Origin: Cupriavidus agavae
GTDB taxonomy: Bacteria; Pseudomonadota; Gammaproteobacteria; Burkholderiales; Burkholderiaceae
DNA: 64,000 bases
Assembly (NCBI RefSeq): GCF_004217045.1
Contig: NZ_SGXM01000009.1
Span: forward strand, 1 to 64,000
Direction: 5' to 3'
The position numbers and the translations under genes were made by a program. Under the pieces are notes generated by a model that was given only the letters and a program-made list of their open reading frames with translations, was not told the DNA's origin and made no database searches. Positions 15,878-24,149 of this stretch are shown here, in pieces (within the stretch, counting starts at the first letter, position 1; every line of letters starts with the position of its first letter).

Positions 15878-18736
15878 TCAGCGCTTGATGGTCTCCATCA
15901 CGCCGATCAGCTCGCCACGGTCGTCGCCGGCAAGGTCGCTGGCGTAGACACCGGCCGCGCGTGTCTTGCGCAGCGCACTGATCTTCTCGTTCACGATGGC
16001 CTTGCTGTCGTACGACCAGAACGTCCAGCCGTTGTAGCGCCACGATGCCTTGGCGCTGGTGTCGACATAGGTGCCGTAGTTGCGCAGGGTCTTGATGGTG
16101 CGATACGGCAGCACGCTCTGGGCGAGCGAGCCTTGCACCGGACCTCCTGCCATGTACAGGCCCTTGTTGCGTCCCGGACGGACACTGGTCCAGCCTTGCC
16201 CGTGGAACGGGATGCCGAAGACCTGCTTCTCCTGCGGAATGCCGACGTCCCATGTGCCCCAGATCGAGCCCGTCAGGCTGCGGTGCTTGGCGCCCTGGAT
16301 GTTCCACGGACTCGTCTTGCCGATCTGGATGCCCGACGCGTGGCCCGTGGACGGGTTCAGCGCGGTGGCGTAGTCGTACGCCTGGACATTGACCCAGTTC
16401 AGCTCGTTGGCAATGGCGCCGGCCAGCTTGGTTTCTTCCTCGGGAAGGTCCTCGGCCACATTGAGCGTGGCGGTCAGCAGGTACTTGTCACCTTCCTGGC
16501 CCAGTGCGTCGCGGAATGCCTTGACGAGCGCCAGGTAGTTCTCCCAGTTCATCGGGTCGACATTGCCGCGATTGACTTCGCTGGCCACCGGCGCGAGCCA
16601 CTGGAGGTTGATGCCGTCGAAGACGCCGCGTGCCAGCCCCATGCCGCCATTGCTGGAGGTGGTGGCGTTCAGGTTGCCCTTGATGTAGACATCGACGCAG
16701 CTCTCGGCCAGTGCCTTGCGGCCGGCCTTGGTGCTGGAGGCCTCGACAAACGGCTCGAGGCGGCCCGGCGCGCCGATCGAGATCAGCGTCTTGATCGGAT
16801 AGGCTTTCTTGAGCTTCAGCAACTGGTTGAAGTTGCCGCGCAGGGCATCCTTCGAGGTCGAGTCAGCCTTGCCATCGACCGATTCGGTCGCCGTGAAGCG
16901 CTTGCCGTAGTCGGCGAACGGGTTGCTGGCGTTGCGCGTGTTGCCGCTGTCGCAACGGTACAGGCCGTCATCGCCGAGGTGCAGGTTGGCATGCCCGTAG
17001 TTCAGGTACGTCAGGCGCCGGGCGGCGCCGGTCCGCGCGATGTCACGGATCAGGTAGTTCTTGCCGTAGATGCTGCCCTGCGTATAGGTGCCACCCAGTT
17101 GGCCAGCCTTCGGCGCCGGGATCACCGTGCGCGGGGCGTCGTCGGGTTCGTCCGGGTCCTCGGGGTCGGTCGGATCGACGGGATCGATGGGATCCTCAGG
17201 ATCGACCGGATCGACGGGCTCTTCAGGGTCTTGCGGATCTTCCGGTTCATCCGGGTCCTTCGGGTCAACCGGGTCCTTCGGGTCAACCGGGTCCTTCGGA
17301 TCGACCGGGTCCTTCGGATCGACCGGGTCCTTCGGATCGACCGGGTCCTTCGGGTCGACCGGGTCCTTCGGATCGACCGGGTCCTTCGGGTCAACCGGGT
17401 CCTTCGGGTCAACCGGGTCCTTCGGGTCAACCGGGTCCTTCGGATCGACCGGTGTCTTCGGATCCGTCGCGCCCTTGTCCAGCTTCAGGTCCAGCACGAC
17501 GTCGAGCGTGCGCTGGGATTGGTCTGCCATCGGTCCCACGGCGTTGCGCACCGCAATGGTGTACGCCAGCGCGTTGCGGAACTGGCTGCCCAGGAAGTCC
17601 TTCGTCAGGATCGCGTTGTCGGCGGCCACGTATTCGATCACCAGCGTCTCGGTGGCCTGGCCGGGCTTGGCGAGGCGGCACGAGGCCGGAGTGATCTCGC
17701 CCGTACCGTCCGGGTTGGACGCCTTGTAGGCACGCAGCGAGATCGACACCGGCGTGCCGCGGTCATCGACGGCCGGCAGCCGGAAGAAATCGAAGCCGCC
17801 CGCCGGGCAGTGGCCAGTGCCGTGGTCACGGCCGCTGCGCAACAGGTTGGTGGTGGTGAGGTACCAGCCGCGCTGGCCCTTGTCGGCGGGCAGTTGCAGC
17901 ACGAAGCGGTTCGCTGCCGCGTCGAGGCGGACCGGAGTGGTCTCGGGCTTGCGGTGGATGATGTCCACGCCCAGCGACAGCCTCTTGAGTACCGGACGAT
18001 CCGGCAGTTCGTGGGCGATGGCCTCGATGCCGACGCGGTTGGCGTTCGCCGTGACGTAGCGGGTGCCGGGGACGAGCTGGGGGTTGTCGGCGGGTTCGTA
18101 CCAGACCACGAGCGTGCCGGGGCCAGCGGGGCCGCCATTGCCGTTCATCTGTACGCGCACGCCGTCATAGCCGGTGCCCGTGGTATTGCGCTGGGCGCGC
18201 AGCCGGACCGTCCGCAGCAGGCCGGGCCGGGTGGTGTCCTCGGCCATCACGTCGAGGTAGCTGAACTGGCCTTCCACGCCGGGCGCCGCGCTCCGGCCCG
18301 TATCGAAGTTCGGCAGCTTGGTGATGAAGTGGACGCTGGTGCGTTCCTGGGTCGGCACGACATGGATGGCCGGTTGCGGCGTGCCGGTGGCCGGTACCGA
18401 GACCAGGACGTCAGGTGTGGCGCTGGGCGGCGTGTATTCGCCGATGTCGTACCACAGCGTGGCGCGGGGGCCGCGTTCGTGGCCCGGATAGAGCGGATGG
18501 TCGACCCCGGGACGCTGGCCCGGATGGGCGAAGCGTTCGGCGGTCCAGACGCGTTTGCTGAACTCGACGCACGATTCCGGCGGGTAGTGCCGGGTGGGTG
18601 TCCAGGCGTCAATGGTGGAGCAGGCGTCCGGGCTGGTAGGCCTGGCGGCATTCGCGGCTCCGGCGGCGGAGAACAGCAGAGCGGTGACGGCTGCTGAAAT
18701 CGCAGCTTGCCGCAGAGTGGTTTTATGCGCGTGCAT
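15878..18736 (-). CDS. Secreted GH18-fold protein with chitin-binding-like N-terminus and VDPKDP repeat linker; catalytic motif lost
   Basis: The 952-residue protein has a Sec signal peptide (MHAHKTTLRQAAISAAV... AANAA) and an N-terminal segment with the aromatic pattern of CBM5/12 modules (IDAWTPTRHYPPESCVEF, VWTAERF). A beta-rich region (residues about 80-420) follows, then a Pro/Asp repeat linker (about 425-535), then a GH18 TIM barrel. Barrel landmarks are YLNYGHANL, KTLISIG (the SxGG strand), GVFDGINLQW and NVQAYDY. In GH18 enzymes the catalytic signature is DxxDxDxE; here Asp707 remains but the other three positions are Asn710, Gln712 and Leu714, so hydrolysis is not expected. It is therefore a probable secreted chitin- or glycan-binding protein. 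It lies directly upstream of a type II secretion operon and is its likely substrate (inference). A terminator follows the gene. Confidence 0.85.
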   Translation of the reverse strand: MHAHKTTLRQAAISAAVTALLFSAAGAANAARPTSPDACSTIDAWTPTRHYPPESCVEFSKRVWTAERFAHPGQRPGVDHPLYPGHERGPRATLWYDIGEYTPPSATPDVLVSVPATGTPQPAIHVVPTQERTSVHFITKLPNFDTGRSAAPGVEGQFSYLDVMAEDTTRPGLLRTVRLRAQRNTTGTGYDGVRVQMNGNGGPAGPGTLVVWYEPADNPQLVPGTRYVTANANRVGIEAIAHELPDRPVLKRLSLGVDIIHRKPETTPVRLDAAANRFVLQLPADKGQRGWYLTTTNLLRSGRDHGTGHCPAGGFDFFRLPAVDDRGTPVSISLRAYKASNPDGTGEITPASCRLAKPGQATETLVIEYVAADNAILTKDFLGSQFRNALAYTIAVRNAVGPMADQSQRTLDVVLDLKLDKGATDPKTPVDPKDPVDPKDPVDPKDPVDPKDPVDPKDPVDPKDPVDPKDPVDPKDPVDPKDPVDPKDPVDPKDPDEPEDPQDPEEPVDPVDPEDPIDPVDPTDPEDPDEPDDAPRTVIPAPKAGQLGGTYTQGSIYGKNYLIRDIARTGAARRLTYLNYGHANLHLGDDGLYRCDSGNTRNASNPFADYGKRFTATESVDGKADSTSKDALRGNFNQLLKLKKAYPIKTLISIGAPGRLEPFVEASSTKAGRKALAESCVDVYIKGNLNATTSSNGGMGLARGVFDGINLQWLAPVASEVNRGNVDPMNWENYLALVKAFRDALGQEGDKYLLTATLNVAEDLPEEETKLAGAIANELNWVNVQAYDYATALNPSTGHASGIQIGKTSPWNIQGAKHRSLTGSIWGTWDVGIPQEKQVFGIPFHGQGWTSVRPGRNKGLYMAGGPVQGSLAQSVLPYRTIKTLRNYGTYVDTSAKASWRYNGWTFWSYDSKAIVNEKISALRKTRAAGVYASDLAGDDRGELIGVMETIKR
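17253..17450 (-). repeat. Eleven tandem 18-bp units encoding VDPKDP
   Basis: Exactly 198 bases are made of eleven 18-bp units of the form GGGTCCTTCGG(G/A)TC(A/G)ACC (plus strand), with synonymous differences only. They encode the (VDPKDP)n linker of the GH18-like protein, and less regular DP/EP repeats continue to about 17130. In-frame expansion or contraction by slippage is expected to vary between strains. Confidence 0.95.
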
Positions 18737-18759
18737 AGTCGGAAAGGATTGGTGTCGCC

Positions 18760-18812
18760 GAACGACTCGGCGGGGCAGACTTTCCGATGTCCGCGTCTGC
18801 CTTTAAATCGGC
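18760..18812 (-). promoter_or_regulatory. Two hairpins in the leader of the GH18-like gene
   Basis: Reading toward the gene, a 7-bp stem GGCAGAC / GTCTGCC (18804-18810 with 18776-18782) and then CGCCGA / TCGGCG (about 18768-18773 with 18758-18763) lie 25-75 bases before the start. They could shape translation or stability of the mRNA. The pattern does not match a c-di-GMP (GEMM) riboswitch core well enough to call one. Confidence 0.35.
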
Positions 18813-18921
18813 AAATCCTGAAAAGTCGACCCACTTTGCGCCAGATCGCGTGGCGTAAAGCGCATAAGACGTTTCCTGCACTTGATAATCCGTCGAAGTA
18901 CGATGGTTGCCCACTGAACTA

Positions 18922-18960
18922 ATTTGCAGATAAATCATTTGCATTCTAATTAATTTACAT
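18922..18960. promoter_or_regulatory. Phased ATTTGCA motifs upstream of the MarR operon
   Basis: ATTTGCA occurs at 18922-18928 and 18937-18943, and ATTTACA at 18953-18959, spaced 15 and 16 bases apart in a short AT-rich island just before the marR-like start. They are candidates for the MarR operator or an UP-like element of the efflux operon. The function is inferred from position. Confidence 0.35.
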
Positions 18961-18974
18961 CTATTATTCGTCCC

Positions 18975-19442
18975 ATGTCAAAGATCGATGCTCTCCGTTT
19001 CGCCTTCACCGGCCAGTTGATGCTGGCCGGCCGCCAGTGGCGCCAGATCAGCCAGGCTGCGGTGACCGCCCACGGCATCTCCGCCGCGGCGGCAGCGCCG
19101 CTACTCTTCATCCGGCGACTGGGTGGCGGCGTCCGCCAGGTGACGCTGGCCGACTACGTGGGTGTCGAAGGCGCCACATTGGTGCGGCTTGTCGATCAGT
19201 TGAGCGCCGCCGAACTGGTGCGCCGCGAGGTGGATCCGAGCGATCGGCGCGCCAACGTGCTGTCGCTGACCGAGGCCGGCGAACGGATGGCCGAACAGAT
19301 CGAAGTGGAACTGAAGCAGTTGCGGGCCGAAGTCTTCGCCGACATCCCCGAGGAAGACCTGGCCGCGACGTTGCGGGTACTCGATTCGCTGTCGCGTGCT
19401 GCGGCCGCTTCGTCGGGCCGGCAGGAGCCGTCCGCAGCATGA
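18975..19442 (+). CDS. MarR-family transcriptional regulator of the efflux operon
   Basis: The 155-residue protein has the MarR winged helix layout: helices 1-2 (LRFAFTGQLMLAGRQWRQ), a recognition helix in GATLVRLVDQLSAAELV, the wing REVDPSDRRANVLSLTEAG, and C-terminal dimer helices. MarR proteins release DNA on binding phenolic or other aromatic compounds. It is the first gene of a tripartite efflux operon, overlapping the next start (ATGA), so local repression of this exporter is the likely role. Confidence 0.9.
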   Translation: MSKIDALRFAFTGQLMLAGRQWRQISQAAVTAHGISAAAAAPLLFIRRLGGGVRQVTLADYVGVEGATLVRLVDQLSAAELVRREVDPSDRRANVLSLTEAGERMAEQIEVELKQLRAEVFADIPEEDLAATLRVLDSLSRAAAASSGRQEPSAA

Positions 19443-21415
19443 TCAACTGGCCATCCGCCCGGGACTGGGTCTTTTCCTTCAAGGCGTTCATCGCCGCGAT
19501 GCTGGCCTTGTGGATTGCGATGTACCTGGGCTTGCCCCGCCCGTACTGGGCCATGGGCTCCGTCTATGTCGTGGCGCATCCGCTGACCGGCGCCACGCGC
19601 TCCAAGGCGCTCTACCGCGTGCTGGGCACGCTGATCGGCGCCGCCGCCGGCGTGGTCATGGTGCCCGCGCTGGTCAACTCGCCGCCGCTGCTGATGGCTG
19701 CCGTGGCCATCTGGGTGGCCTGCCTGCTCTACGTGGCGCTGATGCATCGCACGCCGCGCAGCTATCTCTTCATGCTGGCCGCCTACACGCTGCCGCTGGT
19801 GGCGCTGCCTTCGGTGGACAATCCGGGCGGCATCTTCGAACTGGCCGTGGCCCGCTCCGAGGAAATCTGCCTCGGCATCCTGTGCGCGGCCGTGGTTGGC
19901 GCCGTGCTGCTGCCGGCCAGCGTGGCCAATGTGCTGCGCGACAAGACCCGCCAGTGGATGGCTGACGCCACGCTGTGGGCCGGCGACATGCTCTCGGCCG
20001 CGCCCGGCGCCCGGGTGTCGCAGCACCAGAGCCGCCACCGCCTGGCGGCCGACATCCTGGCGCTCGACCAACTGATTACCCAACTGGGCTACGACGCCGA
20101 GAGCGCCGAGCGCGTGCGGGCCGCCCGCGAACTGCGGGGCCGCATGACGATGCTGCTGCCCGTGCTGTCGTCGCTGGCCACCATCGTCGAATCGATGCAG
20201 GCCGCCGGTGGCGTACCCGCGCCGCTGGCCTTGCAGATGCAGGCCGTGAAGGACTGGATCCAGGGCGGCGCGCCGGATGACGGGCGTCCCGTGCTGTCGT
20301 CCACGCCCCTGGAGCCGGGCTGGGATGCCGCGCTGGTCACCGCCGCCGAAGACCGCCTGCACCAGATGGTGGCGCTGTGGCACGACTGCACCGCGCTGTG
20401 CCGCCGCCTCGGCGAGAAGCACATCCAGGGCGACTGGGTGCCCGAATTCCTGCGCTGGGAGGTGGGCCGTGCCCGCCACTACGACCACGGCATGCTGCTG
20501 TTCTCGACGGTTACCGTGGCGCTGGCGATCTTCGCCATGGGCATGGTCTGGATCCAGACCGGCTGGGCCGATGGGGCGGGCGCCGTGGCGCTGGGCGCGA
20601 TCTCCTGCTGCTTCTTCGCCGCGCTCGACGAGCCAGCGCCGATGATCCGCTCGTTCTTCAACTGGAACATCGTCTGCCTGCTGATCTCGCTGGTGATGCT
20701 GTTCGCGGTGCTGCCCGTGGCGCACGATTTCGAGATGCTGGTGCTCATGTTCGCGGTGCCGTACCTGATCATCGGCCTGCTGGTGGCGCAGCCACGGCTG
20801 GCGATGATCGGCATGCCGCTGGCCGTGGTGACGGCCAACGACATTGGCATCCAGGGCGCCTACAGCGCCAACTTCCAGTCGTTCTTCAACAGCAATATCG
20901 CCGGCATCGCGGGCATTGCCTTCGCGCTGGTCTGGACACTGGTGGTGCGGCCGTTCGGCACCCGCGCCGCCACGCGCCGCCTGGTGCGGGCCGGCTGGAA
21001 CGACATCGCCGGGCATGCACTGGGCCAGCACCCCGATTCCCATACCCGGCTGCGCGCCCGCATGCTGGACCGCCTGGCGCAACTGGTGCCGCGGCTGGCC
21101 GCCAGCGACAGCGAGGTATCGGGCGATGGCTTCAGCGAGGTGCGCGTGGAGCTGACCGCACTGGCGCTGCAGCGCGAGATGCTGGCGATGCCGCCCGACG
21201 AGCAGCATGCCGTGCGCCGCGTGCTGCGCAGCATCACCACCTACTACAAGGCCCGCCTCGACGGCTCGGCCGACGTGCCGCCCCAGGCGCTGCTGACCCG
21301 CATCGCCCGCGCGCAGCAGAAGGTGCGCTCACGCGTGGCGCGGGCCGCGCTGGTCGACATGCAGGTGGCCCTGTTTCCGCCGGCCCTGCCGGCAACCGTT
21401 TCCAGGAAGGCATAA
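19439..21415 (+). CDS. FUSC-family inner-membrane transporter (AaeB / fusaric acid resistance type)
   Basis: The 658-residue membrane protein has the FUSC arrangement: an N-terminal block of about six helices (DWVFSFKAFIAAMLALWIAMYLGLPRPYWAMGSVYVV...), a long cytoplasmic helical domain (residues about 170-350), a second block of helices (FSTVTVALAIFAMGMVW ... YLIIGLLVAQP), and a C-terminal cytoplasmic domain. The motif GLPRPYWAMGSVYV is typical of aromatic acid exporters. It should pump aromatic or related organic acids with the HlyD and OMF partners encoded after it. The ATG at 19439 overlaps the MarR stop. Confidence 0.9.
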   Translation: MINWPSARDWVFSFKAFIAAMLALWIAMYLGLPRPYWAMGSVYVVAHPLTGATRSKALYRVLGTLIGAAAGVVMVPALVNSPPLLMAAVAIWVACLLYVALMHRTPRSYLFMLAAYTLPLVALPSVDNPGGIFELAVARSEEICLGILCAAVVGAVLLPASVANVLRDKTRQWMADATLWAGDMLSAAPGARVSQHQSRHRLAADILALDQLITQLGYDAESAERVRAARELRGRMTMLLPVLSSLATIVESMQAAGGVPAPLALQMQAVKDWIQGGAPDDGRPVLSSTPLEPGWDAALVTAAEDRLHQMVALWHDCTALCRRLGEKHIQGDWVPEFLRWEVGRARHYDHGMLLFSTVTVALAIFAMGMVWIQTGWADGAGAVALGAISCCFFAALDEPAPMIRSFFNWNIVCLLISLVMLFAVLPVAHDFEMLVLMFAVPYLIIGLLVAQPRLAMIGMPLAVVTANDIGIQGAYSANFQSFFNSNIAGIAGIAFALVWTLVVRPFGTRAATRRLVRAGWNDIAGHALGQHPDSHTRLRARMLDRLAQLVPRLAASDSEVSGDGFSEVRVELTALALQREMLAMPPDEQHAVRRVLRSITTYYKARLDGSADVPPQALLTRIARAQQKVRSRVARAALVDMQVALFPPALPATVSRKA

Positions 21416-21624
21416 TGCCCGGCGAATTCGATATCTATGGCGTGTTCATCCCGAGCCTGCTCGTGTGGATGTTCGCGGCCTTCCTCATCACGAGTGGCGC
21501 ACGCGCGGTGCTGACGCGCGTGGGCTTCTACCGGCTCGTGTGGCACCGTTCACTGTTCAATCTCGCGCTGTACGCGATCATCCTCGGTGGGGTGGTGGCG
21601 CTGGCGCCATCGCTGCAATCATGA
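21415..21624 (+). CDS. DUF1656 small membrane protein (AaeX-like)
   Basis: The 69-residue protein MPGEFDIYGVFIPSLLVWMF... has two membrane helices and the DUF1656/AaeX pattern (GVFIPSLL, RVGFYRLVWHRSLFNLALY). It is regularly encoded between FUSC and HlyD-type genes in aromatic acid efflux operons, and overlaps both neighbours here (TAATG before, ATGA after). Its biochemical role in the complex is unknown. Confidence 0.9.
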   Translation: MPGEFDIYGVFIPSLLVWMFAAFLITSGARAVLTRVGFYRLVWHRSLFNLALYAIILGGVVALAPSLQS

Positions 21625-22589
21625 AATTCAGACTTTCTACGCTCGGGCCGGTCGTGTTGACGCTGGCCGTCACCGCCGTTGGCGCGGTCGTCGTCAAGCA
21701 CCTGTGGGATTACTACACCGTGGCGCCCTGGACGCGCGACGGCCATATCCGCGCCGAGGTGGTGCAGGTCTCGCCCGATGTCTCGGGCCTGGTCACGCGC
21801 ATCGCCGTGAAGGACAACCAGCACGTGAAGGCGGGCGACGTCCTGTTCGAGATCGACCGCGAGCGCTATGCGCTGGCGTTGCGGCAGGCGCAGGCCACCG
21901 CGGCCGCCGTGCGGGCCAGCCTGGCGCAGGCGCGCCGCGAGGCCAGGCGCAGCCAGTCGCTCTCCGAGGTGGTGTCGAAGGAAATCATCGAGGAAGGGTT
22001 GGCCCGTGTGCAGCAGGGCGAGGCCCAGCTGGCGCAGGCCGACGCCGCCATCGGCGTGGCGCAGCTGAACCTGGCGCGCACGCAGGTGGTGAGTCCCGTG
22101 GAAGGCTACGTCAACGACCGGCTGCCGCGCCTGGGTGACTATGTGGTGACCGGCAAGCCGGTGCTGTCGATGGTGGATTCCACCTCGTTCCACGTGGAAG
22201 GCTATTTCGAGGAAACCAAGCTGCAGGGCATCCGCATCGGCAGCCCGGTCGACATCCGCATCATGGGCGAGAAGCGCGTGCTGCACGGCCACGTGCAGAG
22301 CATCGCCGCCGGTATCGAGGACCGCGACCGCAGCAACGGCTCGAACCTGCTGCCGAACGTGAACCCGACCTTCAACTGGGTGCGGCTGGCCCAGCGGATT
22401 CCGGTGCGCATCCAGTTCGACCAGATGCCGGACGACGTGCGCCTGGTGGCGGGCCGTACCGCCACGGTATCGGTACGCGGCGATGGCGCGCCGGCCGGCA
22501 AGACGGCAGCGCCGGCTGCCGCCACGGTTACGCATGACAAGGTGGCGCTGGCCGGCAAGCGCGCACCGGCAACCGGAGCTGTGCAGTGA
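21621..22589 (+). CDS. HlyD/EmrA-family periplasmic adaptor of the efflux system
   Basis: The 322-residue protein has an N-terminal membrane anchor (STLGPVVLTLAVTAVGAVVV), the lipoyl half motif APWTRDGHIRAEVVQVSPDVSGLVTRIAVKDNQHVKAGDVLF, an alpha hairpin (residues about 90-150, rich in Ala/Gln), the second lipoyl half VVSPVEGYVNDRLPRLGDYV, and a beta-barrel domain (FHVEGYFEETKL). This is the AaeA/EmrA type of membrane fusion protein joining FUSC to an outer membrane channel. A flexible Ala-rich tail ends it. Confidence 0.92.
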   Translation: MKFRLSTLGPVVLTLAVTAVGAVVVKHLWDYYTVAPWTRDGHIRAEVVQVSPDVSGLVTRIAVKDNQHVKAGDVLFEIDRERYALALRQAQATAAAVRASLAQARREARRSQSLSEVVSKEIIEEGLARVQQGEAQLAQADAAIGVAQLNLARTQVVSPVEGYVNDRLPRLGDYVVTGKPVLSMVDSTSFHVEGYFEETKLQGIRIGSPVDIRIMGEKRVLHGHVQSIAAGIEDRDRSNGSNLLPNVNPTFNWVRLAQRIPVRIQFDQMPDDVRLVAGRTATVSVRGDGAPAGKTAAPAAATVTHDKVALAGKRAPATGAVQ

Positions 22590-24079
22590 AACGCCTTGCC
22601 CGTCTCGCGCTGACGGCGATGCTGCCGATGGCGCTGGCCGCCTGCATGACCGTAGGCCCCGACCACAAGGTGCCCGACGACGCCGTGGTGCAGTCTACGG
22701 CCGCCAACGGCCCGTTCTCCGGCACCGACAACGGCGCCGTGTCGATCGGCGACGTGCCCAACGACTGGTGGCGCCTGTACGACGATCCGCATATCGATGC
22801 GCTGGTGCAGCAGGCGCTGGTGGCCAACACCGACCTGCGGGTGGCCGCAGCCAACCTCAAGCGGGCCATCGCCATCTACCACGAGGTGGAGGCCGAGAAC
22901 CTGCCCGGGGCCAGGTTCCGCGCCAGCGCCGAGCGCGGCCAGATTGCCGGCGAGCCGCTGCTTCACGAGGAGAAGATCCCGGCGATGAACTTCGGCGACA
23001 TCGGCTTCGAGGTGTCGTACCTGATCGACTTCTGGGGCAAGCTCAGGCGTGCCGACGAGGCGGCACTGGCCGCCGCGCAGGCGAGCCACGCCGCACTCGA
23101 CCAGGCCCGCGTGGGCGTGGTGGCCGAGACCGTGCGCGCCTACGTGCAGGGCTGCACGGCCACGCACGAACTCCATGTGGCCCAGCATCAGCTCGACCTG
23201 CAGGAGCGTGGCGTAAAGCTGGCGCAGAAGATGGTCGATGCCGGCCGGGGACAACCGACCGACGTGCTGCGCGCCCAGGCCCAGGCCGATACGCTGCGCG
23301 CGGTGCTGCCGAAGTACCGCGCCGAACAGGAGGGCGCCGCCTATCGCCTGGCCGTGATGCTCGGCAAGCCGCCGATGGCGCTGGACCCCGGGAGCGTGGC
23401 GTGCGAGCACGTGCCCGCGCTGAGGCAGCCGCTGCCGGTGGGCGATGGCATGGCGCTGCTCAAGCGTCGTCCGGACGTGCGCCAGGCCGAGCGCGAACTG
23501 GCCTCGGCCACCGCGAAGATCGGCGTCGCCACGGCCGACCTCTTCCCGCAGATCCGCATTGGTGCCTCGGCCGGCTTCACCGGCATTCTCGATCACCTCG
23601 GCCAGGCGCCCACCGCGCACTGGGGCTGGGGACCGGCGATCTCCTGGACGATTCCCACCAGCGGCACGCGGGCGCGCATCCACAACATGGAGTACGGCGC
23701 GGAAGGCTCTCTGGCGCATTTCGATGGCGTGGTCCTGAAGGCGCTGCGCGAGACGCAGAGCGCGCTGTCGGCCTATACCCACGAACTGGAGCGCAACCAG
23801 TCGCTGCGCGCGGCGCGCGACAAGGCCAACGAAGCGGCCCGCCAGAACCGGCTGCTGTGGCAGGCAGGGCGTTCGCCTTACCTGCAGAGCCTCGACGCGG
23901 ATCGTACTTTGGCCAATACCGAGGCGGCGCTCGCCACGTCGGACGCCGTGGTCGCGATGGACCAGATCAACCTGTTCCTGGCGCTCGGGGGCGGGTGGCA
24001 GGACGCGCCGGCCATTGCCAGCCGGGCCGTTGGCGATGCGCCAGCGCCCGCCGGCCACCCGCAACCGCAGACGCATTGA
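22586..24079 (+). CDS. Outer-membrane efflux lipoprotein, NodT/OprM family
   Basis: The 497-residue product starts at GTG overlapping the previous stop (GTGA). It has a lipoprotein signal with lipobox LAAC at residues about 17-20 (MKRLARLALTAMLPMALAAC), followed by TVGPDHKVP, the usual NodT N-terminus. Two OEP repeats follow (WWRLYDDPHIDALVQQAL..., LKRRPDVRQAERELASATAKIGVATADLFP...). It forms the TolC-like exit duct of the tripartite pump encoded by this operon. A proline/alanine-rich tail follows the second repeat. Confidence 0.93.
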   Translation: MKRLARLALTAMLPMALAACMTVGPDHKVPDDAVVQSTAANGPFSGTDNGAVSIGDVPNDWWRLYDDPHIDALVQQALVANTDLRVAAANLKRAIAIYHEVEAENLPGARFRASAERGQIAGEPLLHEEKIPAMNFGDIGFEVSYLIDFWGKLRRADEAALAAAQASHAALDQARVGVVAETVRAYVQGCTATHELHVAQHQLDLQERGVKLAQKMVDAGRGQPTDVLRAQAQADTLRAVLPKYRAEQEGAAYRLAVMLGKPPMALDPGSVACEHVPALRQPLPVGDGMALLKRRPDVRQAERELASATAKIGVATADLFPQIRIGASAGFTGILDHLGQAPTAHWGWGPAISWTIPTSGTRARIHNMEYGAEGSLAHFDGVVLKALRETQSALSAYTHELERNQSLRAARDKANEAARQNRLLWQAGRSPYLQSLDADRTLANTEAALATSDAVVAMDQINLFLALGGGWQDAPAIASRAVGDAPAPAGHPQPQTH

Positions 24080-24149
24080 GGTAAGCTCTCGCCTCGGTCC
24101 TCCCCGGAGAGGGAACGGCCAGACTCCTCGATTTCCAGGAATGAAACCA

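Noticed and set aside
17253..17450. Regular repeats that could suggest a CRISPR array
   Set aside because: Units are 18 bp without unique spacers, in phase with a coding frame, and encode a VDPKDP linker.
15869..18697. A 942-codon open frame on the plus strand opposite the GH18-like gene
   Set aside because: It is a GC-skew shadow: the minus-strand protein has a signal peptide, barrel motifs and a regular linker, while the plus-strand translation is Arg/Val-rich, follows the repeat in another frame and resembles nothing.
18780..18850. Possible GEMM (c-di-GMP) riboswitch or FliA promoter (GCCGAT) before the GH18-like gene
   Set aside because: The GEMM core blocks are not in the right order, and the nearest TAAA-like -35 is about 22 bases from GCCGAT, too far for sigma-28.
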